Assembly: GCF_018614975.1 (NCBI RefSeq)
Contig: NZ_JAGGNR010000023.1
Span: 1 to 63,641, forward strand
Direction: 5' to 3'
Source: Paenibacillus polymyxa
GTDB lineage: Bacteria > Bacillota > Bacilli > Paenibacillales > Paenibacillaceae
DNA length: 63,641 bases
Shown here piece after piece: positions 1 through 8,435 of the stretch. The translations under genes and the position numbers were made by a program. The notes beneath the pieces were generated by a model. It saw only the letters and a list, made by a program, of their open reading frames with translations. It searched no databases and was not told where the DNA came from. Each line of letters starts with the position of its first letter. The stretch's first letter is position 1.

Positions 1-94
1 AGGGCTTATCCAATTAGCAAGTTGTAAATCGCATGTTTCGTTTCGAATCTAGTTTTCAGAGAACAACCACTCTGAAATGTAAGCACAGCTATGC
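1..94 (+). other. 23S-5S rRNA spacer with processing hairpin
   Basis: The window opens inside an rRNA operon, just upstream of 5S. An 8-bp hairpin is visible at 54-77 (TTTCAGAG pairing with CTCTGAAA), a position where precursor rRNA is usually cut. No tRNA is seen here. That the rest is 23S-5S spacer is inferred from the adjoining 5S gene. Confidence 0.6.
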
Positions 95-212
95 GTTTGG
101 TGGCGATGGCGGAGGGGTTCCACACGTACCCATCCCGAACACGACCGTTAAGCCCTCTAGCGCCGATGGTACTTGGACCGCAGGGTCCTGGGAGAGTAGG
201 ACGCCGCCAAGC
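95..212 (+). rRNA. rrf: 5S ribosomal RNA
   Basis: This is the small rRNA of the large ribosomal subunit. The 5' end (GTTTGGTGGCG) pairs with the 3' end (CGCCGCCAAGC) to form the terminal helix. The internal segment with CCCATCCCGAACACG is the conserved 5S loop region, and GGGAGAGTAGG near the 3' end is typical of Gram-positive 5S. Length is about 118 nt; exact ends may shift by one or two bases. A terminator follows, so this is the last gene of an rrn operon whose 16S and 23S lie outside the window. Confidence 0.95.
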
Positions 213-215
213 GAA

Positions 216-250
216 GAACCACTGCCGATGTTATTCGGTGGTGGTTTTTA
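216..250 (+). terminator. rrn operon terminator
   Basis: An 11-bp stem (218-228 with 235-245, two G-U pairs) with a six-base loop is followed by a run of T. It lies directly after 5S and ends the left rRNA operon. Confidence 0.85.
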
Positions 251-391
251 TTTGTTTATTTAAGGAGATGCGTAAGCATCTCTTATTTGACTTTGTAGGA
301 ATCCTCTGACACACTCAAAGGGGTACATATATCAGATATCAGGCCATGATTTGGATTGATAATAACTCTAGCGAATGGGGTGTAGGACGAC

Positions 392-1567
392 ATGGAAATT
401 CAGAAATTGACGGTAGATGATTTTGAACCGGCGATGGCACTCTCCGAATATGCTTTTCAAGTGGTAATGAGTGAAGAACAAAAAGAAAAACGGCGGAGTC
501 AATTTTCTTCACAGGATATATGGGGTGTATATGAAGACGGGCAGCTAGGAGCCAAACTTCACATTATTCCTTTTCAAACCTATATTCATGGCAGATCGTT
601 CGAGATGGGCGGTATTGCGGGTGTAGCCACCTGGCCAGAGTATAGACGCAAAGGCTGGGTAGCGGGTCTGCTGAAGCATGCGTTGGAAGAAATGAATCGT
701 AACAAACAGAGCATATCATTCTTGCATCCATTCTCTTTTGGCTTCTATCGGAAGTATGGATGGGAGACGTATGTTGAATTTAAACGTTATAAAGTACCTA
801 CAGCTCATTTGCCTATGAAAAAAGCGACACCTGGAACGATTCGGCGTGGGGATCCGGGCCTCAGCATATTAAAGGAAGTTTACAGTGCTTATGCTGAGCG
901 TTATAACGGAACTCTGGTTCGGGATGATGCAAGGTGGGAGAATTCAGTTCTTGTTAATGGGACCAGCCAGAAGGCTGTATATTACGATGAAGCTGATGCA
1001 GCACAAGGTTATCTTTTATATGAGGTTAAGGAAAATAAGTTTACCATTAAAGAGATCATCTATCTCAATGAAGAGGCTAGGCAAGGACTGTGGACCTTCA
1101 TTGCCAACCATGATTCCATGATCCAGGAAGTTACGTTGCAGGCGCCTGCCAGTGATACGCTTGCCTTCCAATTGGATAACCCACGGATTCAGCAGGAGAT
1201 TGTACCTTATTTTATGGCACGTATCGTTAGTGTAGAGCAGTTTATATCCCAGTATCCTTTTGCAAGCCAGGACTCACCGGTGCAGATTGCTCTACAGGTA
1301 GAGGATACCCACGCTCCGTGGAATGAAGGATTATGGCAATTAAACGTAGCGATGAACGGAACAGCGTCCATATGGAAAACTTCGGAGCCAATTAATGATG
1401 ATCAGATCATTAAGTTGGATATTCAATCCCTTACCGCGGTGCTGATGGGATATCGCAGACCAACGGAAATGGCACGAATCGGAAGAATTCACGGACCGAA
1501 CACAGCAATCCATGCTTTGGAACAAGCGATTCCTGAACGGGAAACCTATTTACTCGATTTCTTTTGA
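392..1567 (+). CDS. Eis-like GNAT N-acetyltransferase
   Basis: The 391-residue product looks like a member of the Eis family: an N-terminal GNAT acetyltransferase domain with the acetyl-CoA loop around residues 73-96 (GGIAGVATWPEYRRKGW), a second GNAT-like half, and a C-terminal SCP2-like region. Mycobacterial Eis acetylates amines, including aminoglycosides; Bacillus relatives have poorly known substrates. The gene stands alone between the 5S terminator and its own terminator at 1638. The ATG has only a weak G-rich sequence (GGGGTGTAGG) upstream. Function beyond acetyl transfer is inference. Confidence 0.8.
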   Translation: MEIQKLTVDDFEPAMALSEYAFQVVMSEEQKEKRRSQFSSQDIWGVYEDGQLGAKLHIIPFQTYIHGRSFEMGGIAGVATWPEYRRKGWVAGLLKHALEEMNRNKQSISFLHPFSFGFYRKYGWETYVEFKRYKVPTAHLPMKKATPGTIRRGDPGLSILKEVYSAYAERYNGTLVRDDARWENSVLVNGTSQKAVYYDEADAAQGYLLYEVKENKFTIKEIIYLNEEARQGLWTFIANHDSMIQEVTLQAPASDTLAFQLDNPRIQQEIVPYFMARIVSVEQFISQYPFASQDSPVQIALQVEDTHAPWNEGLWQLNVAMNGTASIWKTSEPINDDQIIKLDIQSLTAVLMGYRRPTEMARIGRIHGPNTAIHALEQAIPERETYLLDFF

Positions 1568-1637
1568 TGACTATTCCCATTGCTCCATTTAACTTGATTA
1601 GCTTATATAGAAATACGGCGTGATTGAAAGACGAATG

Positions 1638-1669
1638 AACTTCTCCAGCAATTTTGGAGAGGTTTTTTT
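1638..1669 (+). terminator. Terminator after the acetyltransferase gene
   Basis: A perfect 10-bp stem (1638-1647 with 1655-1664) is followed by seven T residues. It separates the acetyltransferase gene from the ctsR promoter. Confidence 0.85.
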
Positions 1670-1721
1670 GTATCTGGGGAATATTTCGTGTAAAATCGTA
1701 AAAAATGAATAGTGACCCCAC

Positions 1722-1749
1722 TTGGCAAAACCACAAAATATGCTATAAT
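1722..1749 (+). promoter_or_regulatory. Sigma-A promoter of the ctsR operon
   Basis: The -35 box is TTGGCA (1722-1727), the spacer is 16 bp, and the -10 box is TATAAT (1744-1749) preceded by TGC, an extended -10. Transcription should begin near 1756, inside the CtsR operator. Confidence 0.85.
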
Positions 1750-1757
1750 GGTTATAA

Positions 1758-1780
1758 AGTCAAAGAAAGTCAAAGTCAAC
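1758..1780 (+). promoter_or_regulatory. CtsR operator (heptad direct repeat)
   Basis: Two exact AGTCAAA heptads (1758-1764, 1768-1774) separated by GAA match the known CtsR box, RGTCAAANANRGTCAAA. A third, imperfect copy (AGTCAAC, 1774-1780) overlaps the second. Lying over the predicted start site, it should let CtsR block transcription of its own operon until heat or protein stress inactivates the repressor. Confidence 0.92.
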
Positions 1781-2028
1781 TAAAGGTTTAATACTTAAGT
1801 AGCTTTCTTTCAACAATCTGATGCATGATCGCCAATATGCGGGATTCATTTCATCGGAGGATCAAGGTAATATTAAAGGACCTTCGTGCTTCCTTCGCTC
1901 TCCTGATGACACCTGTGGAAGCAAGATTCGCTGTTTCCCTGATTGGTTAAATGGGTAGAGAAGGTGTACTCTGTGGGGGCGTGTGGGTCCTTATTGACTT
2001 AACGTTTCAGACAGTGGAGGATGATTGG
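1781..2028 (+). other. Long untranslated leader of ctsR
   Basis: About 250 bases separate the operator from the ctsR start. The segment has no convincing gene. It can form a long-loop hairpin (TGCTTCC at 1887-1893 with GGAAGCA at 1917-1923). It may hold a second promoter or a leader structure, but nothing matches a known element. Confidence 0.45.
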
Positions 2029-2490
2029 ATGCGTAATATCTCTGATATTATCGAACGATATCTGAAGAGTATTTTGCATGAAAGTCCCGAAGGAATGGTT
2101 GAAATTCAGCGTAATGATCTGGCAGATCAATTCTCATGTGTACCTTCCCAGATCAATTATGTCATCAGCACACGTTTTACACTCGAGAAGGGATACCTGG
2201 TTGAGAGTAAACGTGGCGGTGGTGGTTATGTTCGCATACAGCGCATTGAATTACCGGCCCAATCAGCTCTGCATAACCATTTGCACCATAGTATTGGTGA
2301 TGAGATTGGGCAGACAGCTGCCGAAGGTCTGATCTATCAATTGGAAGAAGCACGTTTCTTGAGCAAACGTGAAGCCGGGTTGATGCGAGCTGCTGTATCT
2401 AGAGAGGTTATTATGGTCAAACTTCCTTACCGGGATCAAATTCGTGCCAGAATGTTAAAGGCGATGTTAATATCTTTGCTCGGTAAATGA
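2029..2490 (+). CDS. ctsR: Class III stress repressor CtsR
   Basis: CtsR is a dimeric winged-helix repressor of clp genes; McsB and ClpCP remove it during heat stress. The 153-residue length fits the family (B. subtilis 154). The glycine-rich wing typical of CtsR is seen around residues 60-68 (SKRGGGGYVRI). I chose ATG 2029 because it gives the family N-terminus (MRNISDIIERYL) and has GGAGG eight bases upstream; an in-frame start at 1951 would add 26 residues without relatives. It is first in the ctsR-mcsA-mcsB-clpC operon and represses itself through the operator at 1758. Confidence 0.97.
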   Translation: MRNISDIIERYLKSILHESPEGMVEIQRNDLADQFSCVPSQINYVISTRFTLEKGYLVESKRGGGGYVRIQRIELPAQSALHNHLHHSIGDEIGQTAAEGLIYQLEEARFLSKREAGLMRAAVSREVIMVKLPYRDQIRARMLKAMLISLLGK

Positions 2491-2521
2491 AAACTATCGG
2501 GGTCAAAGGAGGTACATCAAT

Positions 2522-3046
2522 ATGCTGTGCCAAGAATGCAATAAACGTCCGGCGACACTTCATTTTACGAAGATTGTAAATGGAGAGAAGACGGAATTCC
2601 ATATTTGTGAGTCATGTGCCCGTGAAAAAGGGGAAATGATCCCTGGAACAGCAGGTGGGTTTTCCATTCACAACTTGTTGTCCGGGTTGCTCGATTTTGA
2701 TCCAGCTGGGAAAAGTGGATCTGCAGGATCACCGCCTGCAAAAGCACTTCAATGTGAAGAGTGCGGTATGACGTACTCACAATTTAGCAAGATAGGCCGA
2801 TTCGGCTGCAGTTCATGTTATAAATATTTTGACAGCCGTCTGGATCCTTTGTTCAAGCGGGTTCATGGCAATACGTCCCATGTAGGCAAAGTGCCTGCAC
2901 GAGCTGGTGGTCGCATCAAGGTGAAACGGCAAATCGCCGATCTGAAGCGTGAGCTTCAGGAGAGTATCGCGCAAGAGGAATTTGAAGAGGCGGCTCAGAT
3001 CCGTGACCAGATTAGAGGACTTGAAAAAGGAATAGCTGAGGAGTAA
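2522..3046 (+). CDS. mcsA: McsA, zinc-finger activator of the McsB arginine kinase
   Basis: McsA binds and activates McsB and helps to modulate CtsR. The 174-residue protein shows paired zinc motifs: C3/C6 with C29/C32, and C78/C81 with C96/C99. Its C-terminus is a UVR-type helical hairpin (about residues 135-172) like those that contact Clp ATPases. GGAGGT lies just upstream of the ATG, 31 bases after ctsR. Confidence 0.96.
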   Translation: MLCQECNKRPATLHFTKIVNGEKTEFHICESCAREKGEMIPGTAGGFSIHNLLSGLLDFDPAGKSGSAGSPPAKALQCEECGMTYSQFSKIGRFGCSSCYKYFDSRLDPLFKRVHGNTSHVGKVPARAGGRIKVKRQIADLKRELQESIAQEEFEEAAQIRDQIRGLEKGIAEE

Positions 3047-3074
3047 AGTTTGTCATGAGTAGGAGGGATTCGTA

Positions 3075-4145
3075 ATGCCTAATCTGCGCTTTACAGAGAA
3101 GGCGCTCAGCGACTGGATGCGCAGTGATGCGGTTGATTCCGAAATCGTCATTAGCAGCCGTGTCCGGATCGCACGCAACCTTCAGCATGTTCCTTTTCCG
3201 ATGCTGGCTTCCAATGAGCAATCGGAAGAGGTGCTGAATAAGCTGAGCGAAGTACTTCAATACGATGACGTTCATGCCTTTGGGGATTTTCATACGCTGG
3301 ATCTGCTCGATATTGACGAACTCGACAAACGGGTGCTGGTTGAGAAACATCTCATCAGTCCAAGTCTTGCGAACGAATCGAGGAATGGTGCGGTTATTCT
3401 CAGTGAGGATGAGTCTGTCAGTATTATGATCAATGAAGAGGATCATCTTCGTATCCAGTGCCTCTATCCGGGGTTCCAGGTGAAAGAAGCCTGGGAGAAA
3501 GCTTCCGCAATAGATGATGCTTTTGAAGCGCATGTGGATTATGCTTTTGATGATCGCAGAGGATACTTAACCAGCTGTCCTACCAATGTAGGTACAGGTG
3601 TCAGAGCATCGGTTATGATGCACTTGCCTGCCCTGGTGATGACACAACAGATTGGCCGCATTTTAACCGCAGTTTCCCAAGTGGGATTGACGGTAAGAGG
3701 AATATACGGTGAAGGTAGCGAGGCGATGGGGAACCTGTTCCAGATCTCGAACCAGATTACATTGGGACAGACCGAACAGGAAGTCATCGAGAACCTGCAC
3801 GGTGTTGTGTTACAGATGATTGGTCATGAACGTACAGCTAGAGAACGGTTGATTACCGACTCCAGACTTCGGATTACGGATCGTGTCATGCGTTCTTACG
3901 GCATATTGTCTCATGCAGCTATTGTTGATTCCAAGGAAGCTGCACAGCGCTTATCGGATGTACGCCTTGGCGTGGATCTCGGCTTGTTGGATGGACTGTC
4001 CATTACGGTAATGAATGAGTTGAATGTGATGACACAGCCGGGATTTTTGCAGAAAACATTCGGGGAAGATATGCGCACAGATGAACGTGACATTTACCGT
4101 GCCCAGTTGATTCGTGATACGATCAATGCAGCGAAGCAGCCCTAG
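3075..4145 (+). CDS. mcsB: Protein-arginine kinase McsB
   Basis: McsB phosphorylates arginine side chains, marking proteins for ClpCP and inactivating CtsR. The 356-residue sequence carries the phosphagen-kinase-like catalytic fold, with the conserved segment ISSRVRIARN near residues 26-35 and a glycine-rich loop with GEGSEAMGN around residue 216. AGGAGG lies eight bases upstream of the ATG. It follows mcsA by 28 bases, as in other Bacillales, and needs McsA for full activity. Confidence 0.96.
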   Translation: MPNLRFTEKALSDWMRSDAVDSEIVISSRVRIARNLQHVPFPMLASNEQSEEVLNKLSEVLQYDDVHAFGDFHTLDLLDIDELDKRVLVEKHLISPSLANESRNGAVILSEDESVSIMINEEDHLRIQCLYPGFQVKEAWEKASAIDDAFEAHVDYAFDDRRGYLTSCPTNVGTGVRASVMMHLPALVMTQQIGRILTAVSQVGLTVRGIYGEGSEAMGNLFQISNQITLGQTEQEVIENLHGVVLQMIGHERTARERLITDSRLRITDRVMRSYGILSHAAIVDSKEAAQRLSDVRLGVDLGLLDGLSITVMNELNVMTQPGFLQKTFGEDMRTDERDIYRAQLIRDTINAAKQP

Positions 4146-4179
4146 CTTAGCCTGATATTGTATTGAATTATGGTTTCAT

Positions 4180-4200
4180 GCCGCATTGCGGCTTTTATAT
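4180..4200 (+). terminator. Weak hairpin between mcsB and clpC
   Basis: A 5-bp GC stem (GCCGC at 4180-4184, GCGGC at 4188-4192) with a 3-base loop is followed by TTTTATAT. It resembles a weak terminator or attenuator that could lower clpC relative to the upstream genes. No clear new promoter is seen before clpC. Confidence 0.3.
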
Positions 4201-4328
4201 AATAAGGCATGTACGAATGCCAAATGACTTTATTCGCAGCATGGCTGCAAACAGAAATGATATGAAGAATACGACGGGAGTTGTTTGAACTCGCTCGTTT
4301 TATCCAAAACCATGGAGGTGCAGGAGAT

Positions 4329-6791
4329 ATGATGTTTGGAAGATTTACGGAACGGGCCCAAAAGGTGCTCGCACTCGCGCAGGAAGAAGCTGTCCGTCTC
4401 GGTCATAATAACATCGGTACTGAGCATATTCTGCTCGGCCTCATTCGTGAAGGCGAAGGCATCGCAGCCAAAGCACTGATCGGCTTGGGACTCGGATTGG
4501 AAAAAATTCAGGATGAAGTAGAAACGCTGATTGGCCGTGGCCAGGAGCAACCTACCAACATTGCATATACGCCACGTGCGAAAAAAGTAATTGAACTGTC
4601 TATGGACGAAGCTCGTAAATTGGGCCACACCTATGTAGGCACAGAACATATCCTGCTCGGATTGATTCGTGAAGGCGAGGGTGTTGCAGCACGTGTGCTC
4701 AATAACCTGGGTATTAGCCTGAACAAAGCACGTCAACAAGTGTTGCAATTGCTTGGCAGCAGTGAAGCTGTATCCAGTCATAATGGCACACCTGCCAATG
4801 TCAGCACACCAACGCTGGACAGTCTGGCACGTGACCTCACAGCATACGCCAGAGAGAATAACCTTGACCCAGTCATTGGACGTAGTAAAGAAATTGAACG
4901 TGTCATCCAGGTGCTCAGCCGTCGTACCAAGAACAACCCGGTATTAATCGGTGAGCCAGGTGTAGGTAAAACAGCGATTGCTGAAGGTCTTGCACAAAAA
5001 ATCATTGCAAATGAGATTCCGGAAACATTGCGCGACAAACGTGTAATGACCTTGGATATGGGTTCAGTAGTCGCTGGAACCAAATATCGTGGTGAGTTCG
5101 AAGATCGTCTGAAAAAAATCATGGATGAGATTCGCCAAGCAGGTAACATTGTCCTGTTTATCGACGAATTGCATACCTTGATTGGGGCAGGCGGAGCTGA
5201 AGGTGCCATCGATGCTTCTAACATTTTGAAACCGGCTCTGGCCCGTGGAGAATTGCAATGTATCGGTGCGACAACACTGGATGAATATCGTAAATACATC
5301 GAGAAGGATGCAGCGCTTGAGCGTCGTTTCCAACCGATTACTGTAGATCAACCTTCTCCGGAAGAAGCGATTCAAATCTTACACGGCTTGCGTGACCGTT
5401 ATGAGGCGCATCACCGCGTGAAAATTACGGATGAAGCAATTGTGCAGGCGGTTAAACTGTCTGACCGTTACATCACAGACCGTTTCCTGCCAGACAAAGC
5501 GATTGACCTGATTGACGAGGCGGGCTCCAAAGTAAGATTGAACTCTTACACGATCCCACCAAACCTGAAACAACTGGAAAGCCGTCTGGAAGATATCCGT
5601 AAGGAAAAAGACGCAGCAGTTCAAAGTCAGGAGTTCGAAAAAGCAGCAGCGCTTCGTGATACGGAACAAAAAATCCGTGAAGAGCTGGATGTAACGAAGA
5701 ATCAATGGAAAGAAAAACAAGGCCGCACGGATTCCGAAGTAACACCTGAGGATATCGCACAAGTGGTAGCCAACTGGACAGGAATTCCGGTGAACAAGCT
5801 AAAAGAAGAAGAGACACAGCGCCTAATGAATCTGGAATCCATTCTGCATGAACGTGTTATCGGCCAGGATGAGGCTGTGAAATCTGTCAGTCGTGCAGTT
5901 CGTCGTGCTCGTGCGGGACTTAAAGATCCAAAACGTCCGATGGGTTCATTTATTTTCCTCGGTCCTACAGGGGTAGGTAAAACAGAACTTGCTCGTGCTC
6001 TGGCTGAAGCGATGTTTGGCGATGAAAATGCAGTGATCCGTATCGATATGTCCGAGTATGGTGAGAAGCATTCGACTTCCCGACTCGTCGGAGCGCCTCC
6101 AGGATATGTTGGATATGAAGAAGGTGGCCAGCTGACAGAGAAAGTTCGTCGCAAACCATATTCTGTTGTCCTGCTCGATGAAATCGAGAAAGCACATCCG
6201 GAAGTATTCAATATCTTGCTGCAAGTGCTTGAGGATGGTCGTCTGACGGATTCCAAAGGTCGCGTTGTTGACTTCCGGAATACGCTGATTATCCTGACAT
6301 CCAACGTGGGTGCTGAAGCGATCAAACGTAACTCAACACTCGGCTTCACAGCGGTTGTGGATGCAGGTGCGGATTACGATAACATGAAGGGTAAAGTCAT
6401 GGATGAGCTGAAGAAAAGCTTCCGTCCAGAGTTCCTTAACCGGATTGATGAAATTATCGTATTCCACTCTCTGGAACAGAAACACATTGCAGAGATTGTT
6501 ACCCTCATGAGTGAGGAGCTTCGCAAACGGCTGCGTGAATACGAGGTTGACTTCGAACTCACCGACAATGCCAAGGATTTCCTTGCCAAAGCCGGCTTTG
6601 ATCCAGCTTACGGTGCGCGTCCGCTTCGTCGGGCAATCCAGAAGCATATCGAAGACAAATTGTCTGAGGAGTTACTCACAGGTAATGTAATCAAAGGAGA
6701 TTCGTTGCTCATTGACGAAGAGAACGGTGCACTGTCTGTAACGAAAAAAGACGTGGTAGTTCCTTCTAATGAGGAAATCGAAACCAAATAA
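4329..6791 (+). CDS. clpC: ATP-dependent Clp protease ATPase subunit ClpC
   Basis: ClpC unfolds proteins and feeds them to ClpP; with McsB it degrades arginine-phosphorylated clients. In the 820-residue product I see the double Clp N-domain (about 1-145), a first AAA module with GEPGVGKT, a middle UVR segment rich in charged residues (about 420-455), and a second AAA module with GPTGVGKTE. The start is ATG 4329 (MMFGRFTERAQKVL), with GGAGGT and CAGGAG upstream; an earlier in-frame start adds 16 unrelated residues. Last gene of the CtsR operon. Confidence 0.97.
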   Translation: MMFGRFTERAQKVLALAQEEAVRLGHNNIGTEHILLGLIREGEGIAAKALIGLGLGLEKIQDEVETLIGRGQEQPTNIAYTPRAKKVIELSMDEARKLGHTYVGTEHILLGLIREGEGVAARVLNNLGISLNKARQQVLQLLGSSEAVSSHNGTPANVSTPTLDSLARDLTAYARENNLDPVIGRSKEIERVIQVLSRRTKNNPVLIGEPGVGKTAIAEGLAQKIIANEIPETLRDKRVMTLDMGSVVAGTKYRGEFEDRLKKIMDEIRQAGNIVLFIDELHTLIGAGGAEGAIDASNILKPALARGELQCIGATTLDEYRKYIEKDAALERRFQPITVDQPSPEEAIQILHGLRDRYEAHHRVKITDEAIVQAVKLSDRYITDRFLPDKAIDLIDEAGSKVRLNSYTIPPNLKQLESRLEDIRKEKDAAVQSQEFEKAAALRDTEQKIREELDVTKNQWKEKQGRTDSEVTPEDIAQVVANWTGIPVNKLKEEETQRLMNLESILHERVIGQDEAVKSVSRAVRRARAGLKDPKRPMGSFIFLGPTGVGKTELARALAEAMFGDENAVIRIDMSEYGEKHSTSRLVGAPPGYVGYEEGGQLTEKVRRKPYSVVLLDEIEKAHPEVFNILLQVLEDGRLTDSKGRVVDFRNTLIILTSNVGAEAIKRNSTLGFTAVVDAGADYDNMKGKVMDELKKSFRPEFLNRIDEIIVFHSLEQKHIAEIVTLMSEELRKRLREYEVDFELTDNAKDFLAKAGFDPAYGARPLRRAIQKHIEDKLSEELLTGNVIKGDSLLIDEENGALSVTKKDVVVPSNEEIETK

Positions 6792-6839
6792 TATATAGTA
6801 ACCTTTGGAGCTAAACTCCAGCTTGTATTGATCCTTAAT

Positions 6840-6875
6840 AAACCTTCTCGGCTTCGGCCGAGAAGGTTTGTTTGC
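6840..6875 (+). terminator. Terminator of the ctsR-clpC operon
   Basis: A perfect 13-bp stem (6840-6852 with 6857-6869) is capped by a TTCG tetraloop and followed by a T-rich tail. It closes the operon before radA. Confidence 0.85.
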
Positions 6876-7054
6876 ATTTTGGACAGAAGACGGACATGAT
6901 TATGGCGTGAACATGTGTAAAGTTTGCGATAATCCTTTACGAAAAATCTCAAACAATGGTAAACTTTTAGTAACCCTGCACGTCAGAGAGTTTGGGTGAA
7001 ATTCGTCGAATAATGCAATATGCTGTTATAAAACTAAATTATAGGAGTGCTGAA

Positions 7055-8422
7055 GTGGCCAAAGTTAAAACCAAGTTTCAATGTACGGAATGCGGCTATG
7101 AAGCCCCCAAGTGGTACGGTAAGTGTCCGGGTTGTCAGTCATGGAATTCAATGGTGGAAGAGACAGAGACGGTGGTCAAAACACAAGGGAGAAATTCTCC
7201 TCTATTTGACAGTAAAGATAAACCGCTTCCTATCATAGATATAGATAGCGGTCAGGAACCGCGTGTACAGACTGGAATCGGAGAGTTGAACCGGGTATTG
7301 GGTGGCGGAATCGTTCCGGGTTCACTCGTTCTGGTGGGCGGAGATCCGGGTATCGGTAAATCAACGTTGATGTTGCAGACGTCCCATGCTTTAACGCACT
7401 CGGGTTTACGTGTGTTATATGTTTCCGGTGAGGAATCAGTCAAGCAAACCAAACTGAGGGCGGACCGTCTCGGGGCACTGTCTGCCGAGTTGTATGTGCT
7501 GTGTGAAACCAATATGGAACGTGTAGAGGAAGCGGTGGATCAGATCCAGCCGCATTTTCTTGTCATCGACTCCATTCAGACGGTATATCTTCCCGAAGTT
7601 ACCAGTGCGCCTGGTAGTGTTGCACAGGTAAGGGAATGTACGTCAAGATTCATGCGGATTGCCAAAGGCAGAGGCATTGCAACGGTTCTTGTGGGGCATG
7701 TTACCAAAGAAGGTGCCATTGCCGGTCCACGTATGTTAGAACATATGGTGGATTGCGTGCTTTATTTTGAAGGAGAACGGCACCATACGTATCGCCTGCT
7801 GCGTGCGGTGAAGAACCGTTTTGGTTCCACCAATGAGATTGGCATTTTTGAAATGGGCGAGGATGGACTTCGTGAGGTGGGCAATCCGTCCGAACTCTTT
7901 TTGTCAGAACGTCCACTGGGTGTAGCAGGTTCAACGGTAGTTGCCAGTATGGAGGGGACTCGTCCTCTGCTCGTGGAATTGCAGGCGTTGATCTCGACTA
8001 CCCATTTTCCTTCTCCCCGCCGCATGGCAACAGGGGTAGATCTGCATCGATTAAATCTGATCATTGCAGTGCTGGAGAAACGGATGGGCATGTTTTTACA
8101 GACCCAGGATGCATATCTGAACGTGGCTGGTGGAGTACGGTTGGATGAGCCCGCTGTAGATTTGGCGGTTGCTGTCAGCATTGCATCTAGTTTGAGAGAT
8201 GTACCGACCAAGCCGGACGACGTCATCTTCGGCGAGATCGGTCTCACAGGTGAAGTTCGAGCCGTATCACGAGCCGAACAACGAGTGAAGGAAGCCGCGA
8301 AGCTGGGCTTCAAGCGAGTCATTTTACCGGAAAAAAGCTTAAAGGGCTGGAAACATCCTCGCGGGATACAACTGATCGGTGTGAATACCGTGGCAGATGC
8401 ACTAGCGGTTGCTTTAGATTAG
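7055..8422 (+). CDS. radA: DNA repair protein RadA (Sms)
   Basis: RadA is a RecA-like ATPase that helps branch migration in recombination and, in B. subtilis, restrains DisA. The 455-residue product has an N-terminal zinc finger (C10, C13, C24, C27), a Walker A motif GDPGIGKST near residue 97, the RadA signature KNRFG, and a C-terminal Lon-like domain. I chose GTG 7055: TAGGAG lies seven bases upstream and the protein then begins MAKVKTKFQC as in relatives. DisA follows after 13 bases. Confidence 0.95.
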   Translation: MAKVKTKFQCTECGYEAPKWYGKCPGCQSWNSMVEETETVVKTQGRNSPLFDSKDKPLPIIDIDSGQEPRVQTGIGELNRVLGGGIVPGSLVLVGGDPGIGKSTLMLQTSHALTHSGLRVLYVSGEESVKQTKLRADRLGALSAELYVLCETNMERVEEAVDQIQPHFLVIDSIQTVYLPEVTSAPGSVAQVRECTSRFMRIAKGRGIATVLVGHVTKEGAIAGPRMLEHMVDCVLYFEGERHHTYRLLRAVKNRFGSTNEIGIFEMGEDGLREVGNPSELFLSERPLGVAGSTVVASMEGTRPLLVELQALISTTHFPSPRRMATGVDLHRLNLIIAVLEKRMGMFLQTQDAYLNVAGGVRLDEPAVDLAVAVSIASSLRDVPTKPDDVIFGEIGLTGEVRAVSRAEQRVKEAAKLGFKRVILPEKSLKGWKHPRGIQLIGVNTVADALAVALD

Positions 8423-8435
8423 GGGGCATAACAAG

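Noticed and set aside
33..309. Short open frames across the 5S gene
   Set aside because: They overlap a structured rRNA and its terminator and have no coding character.
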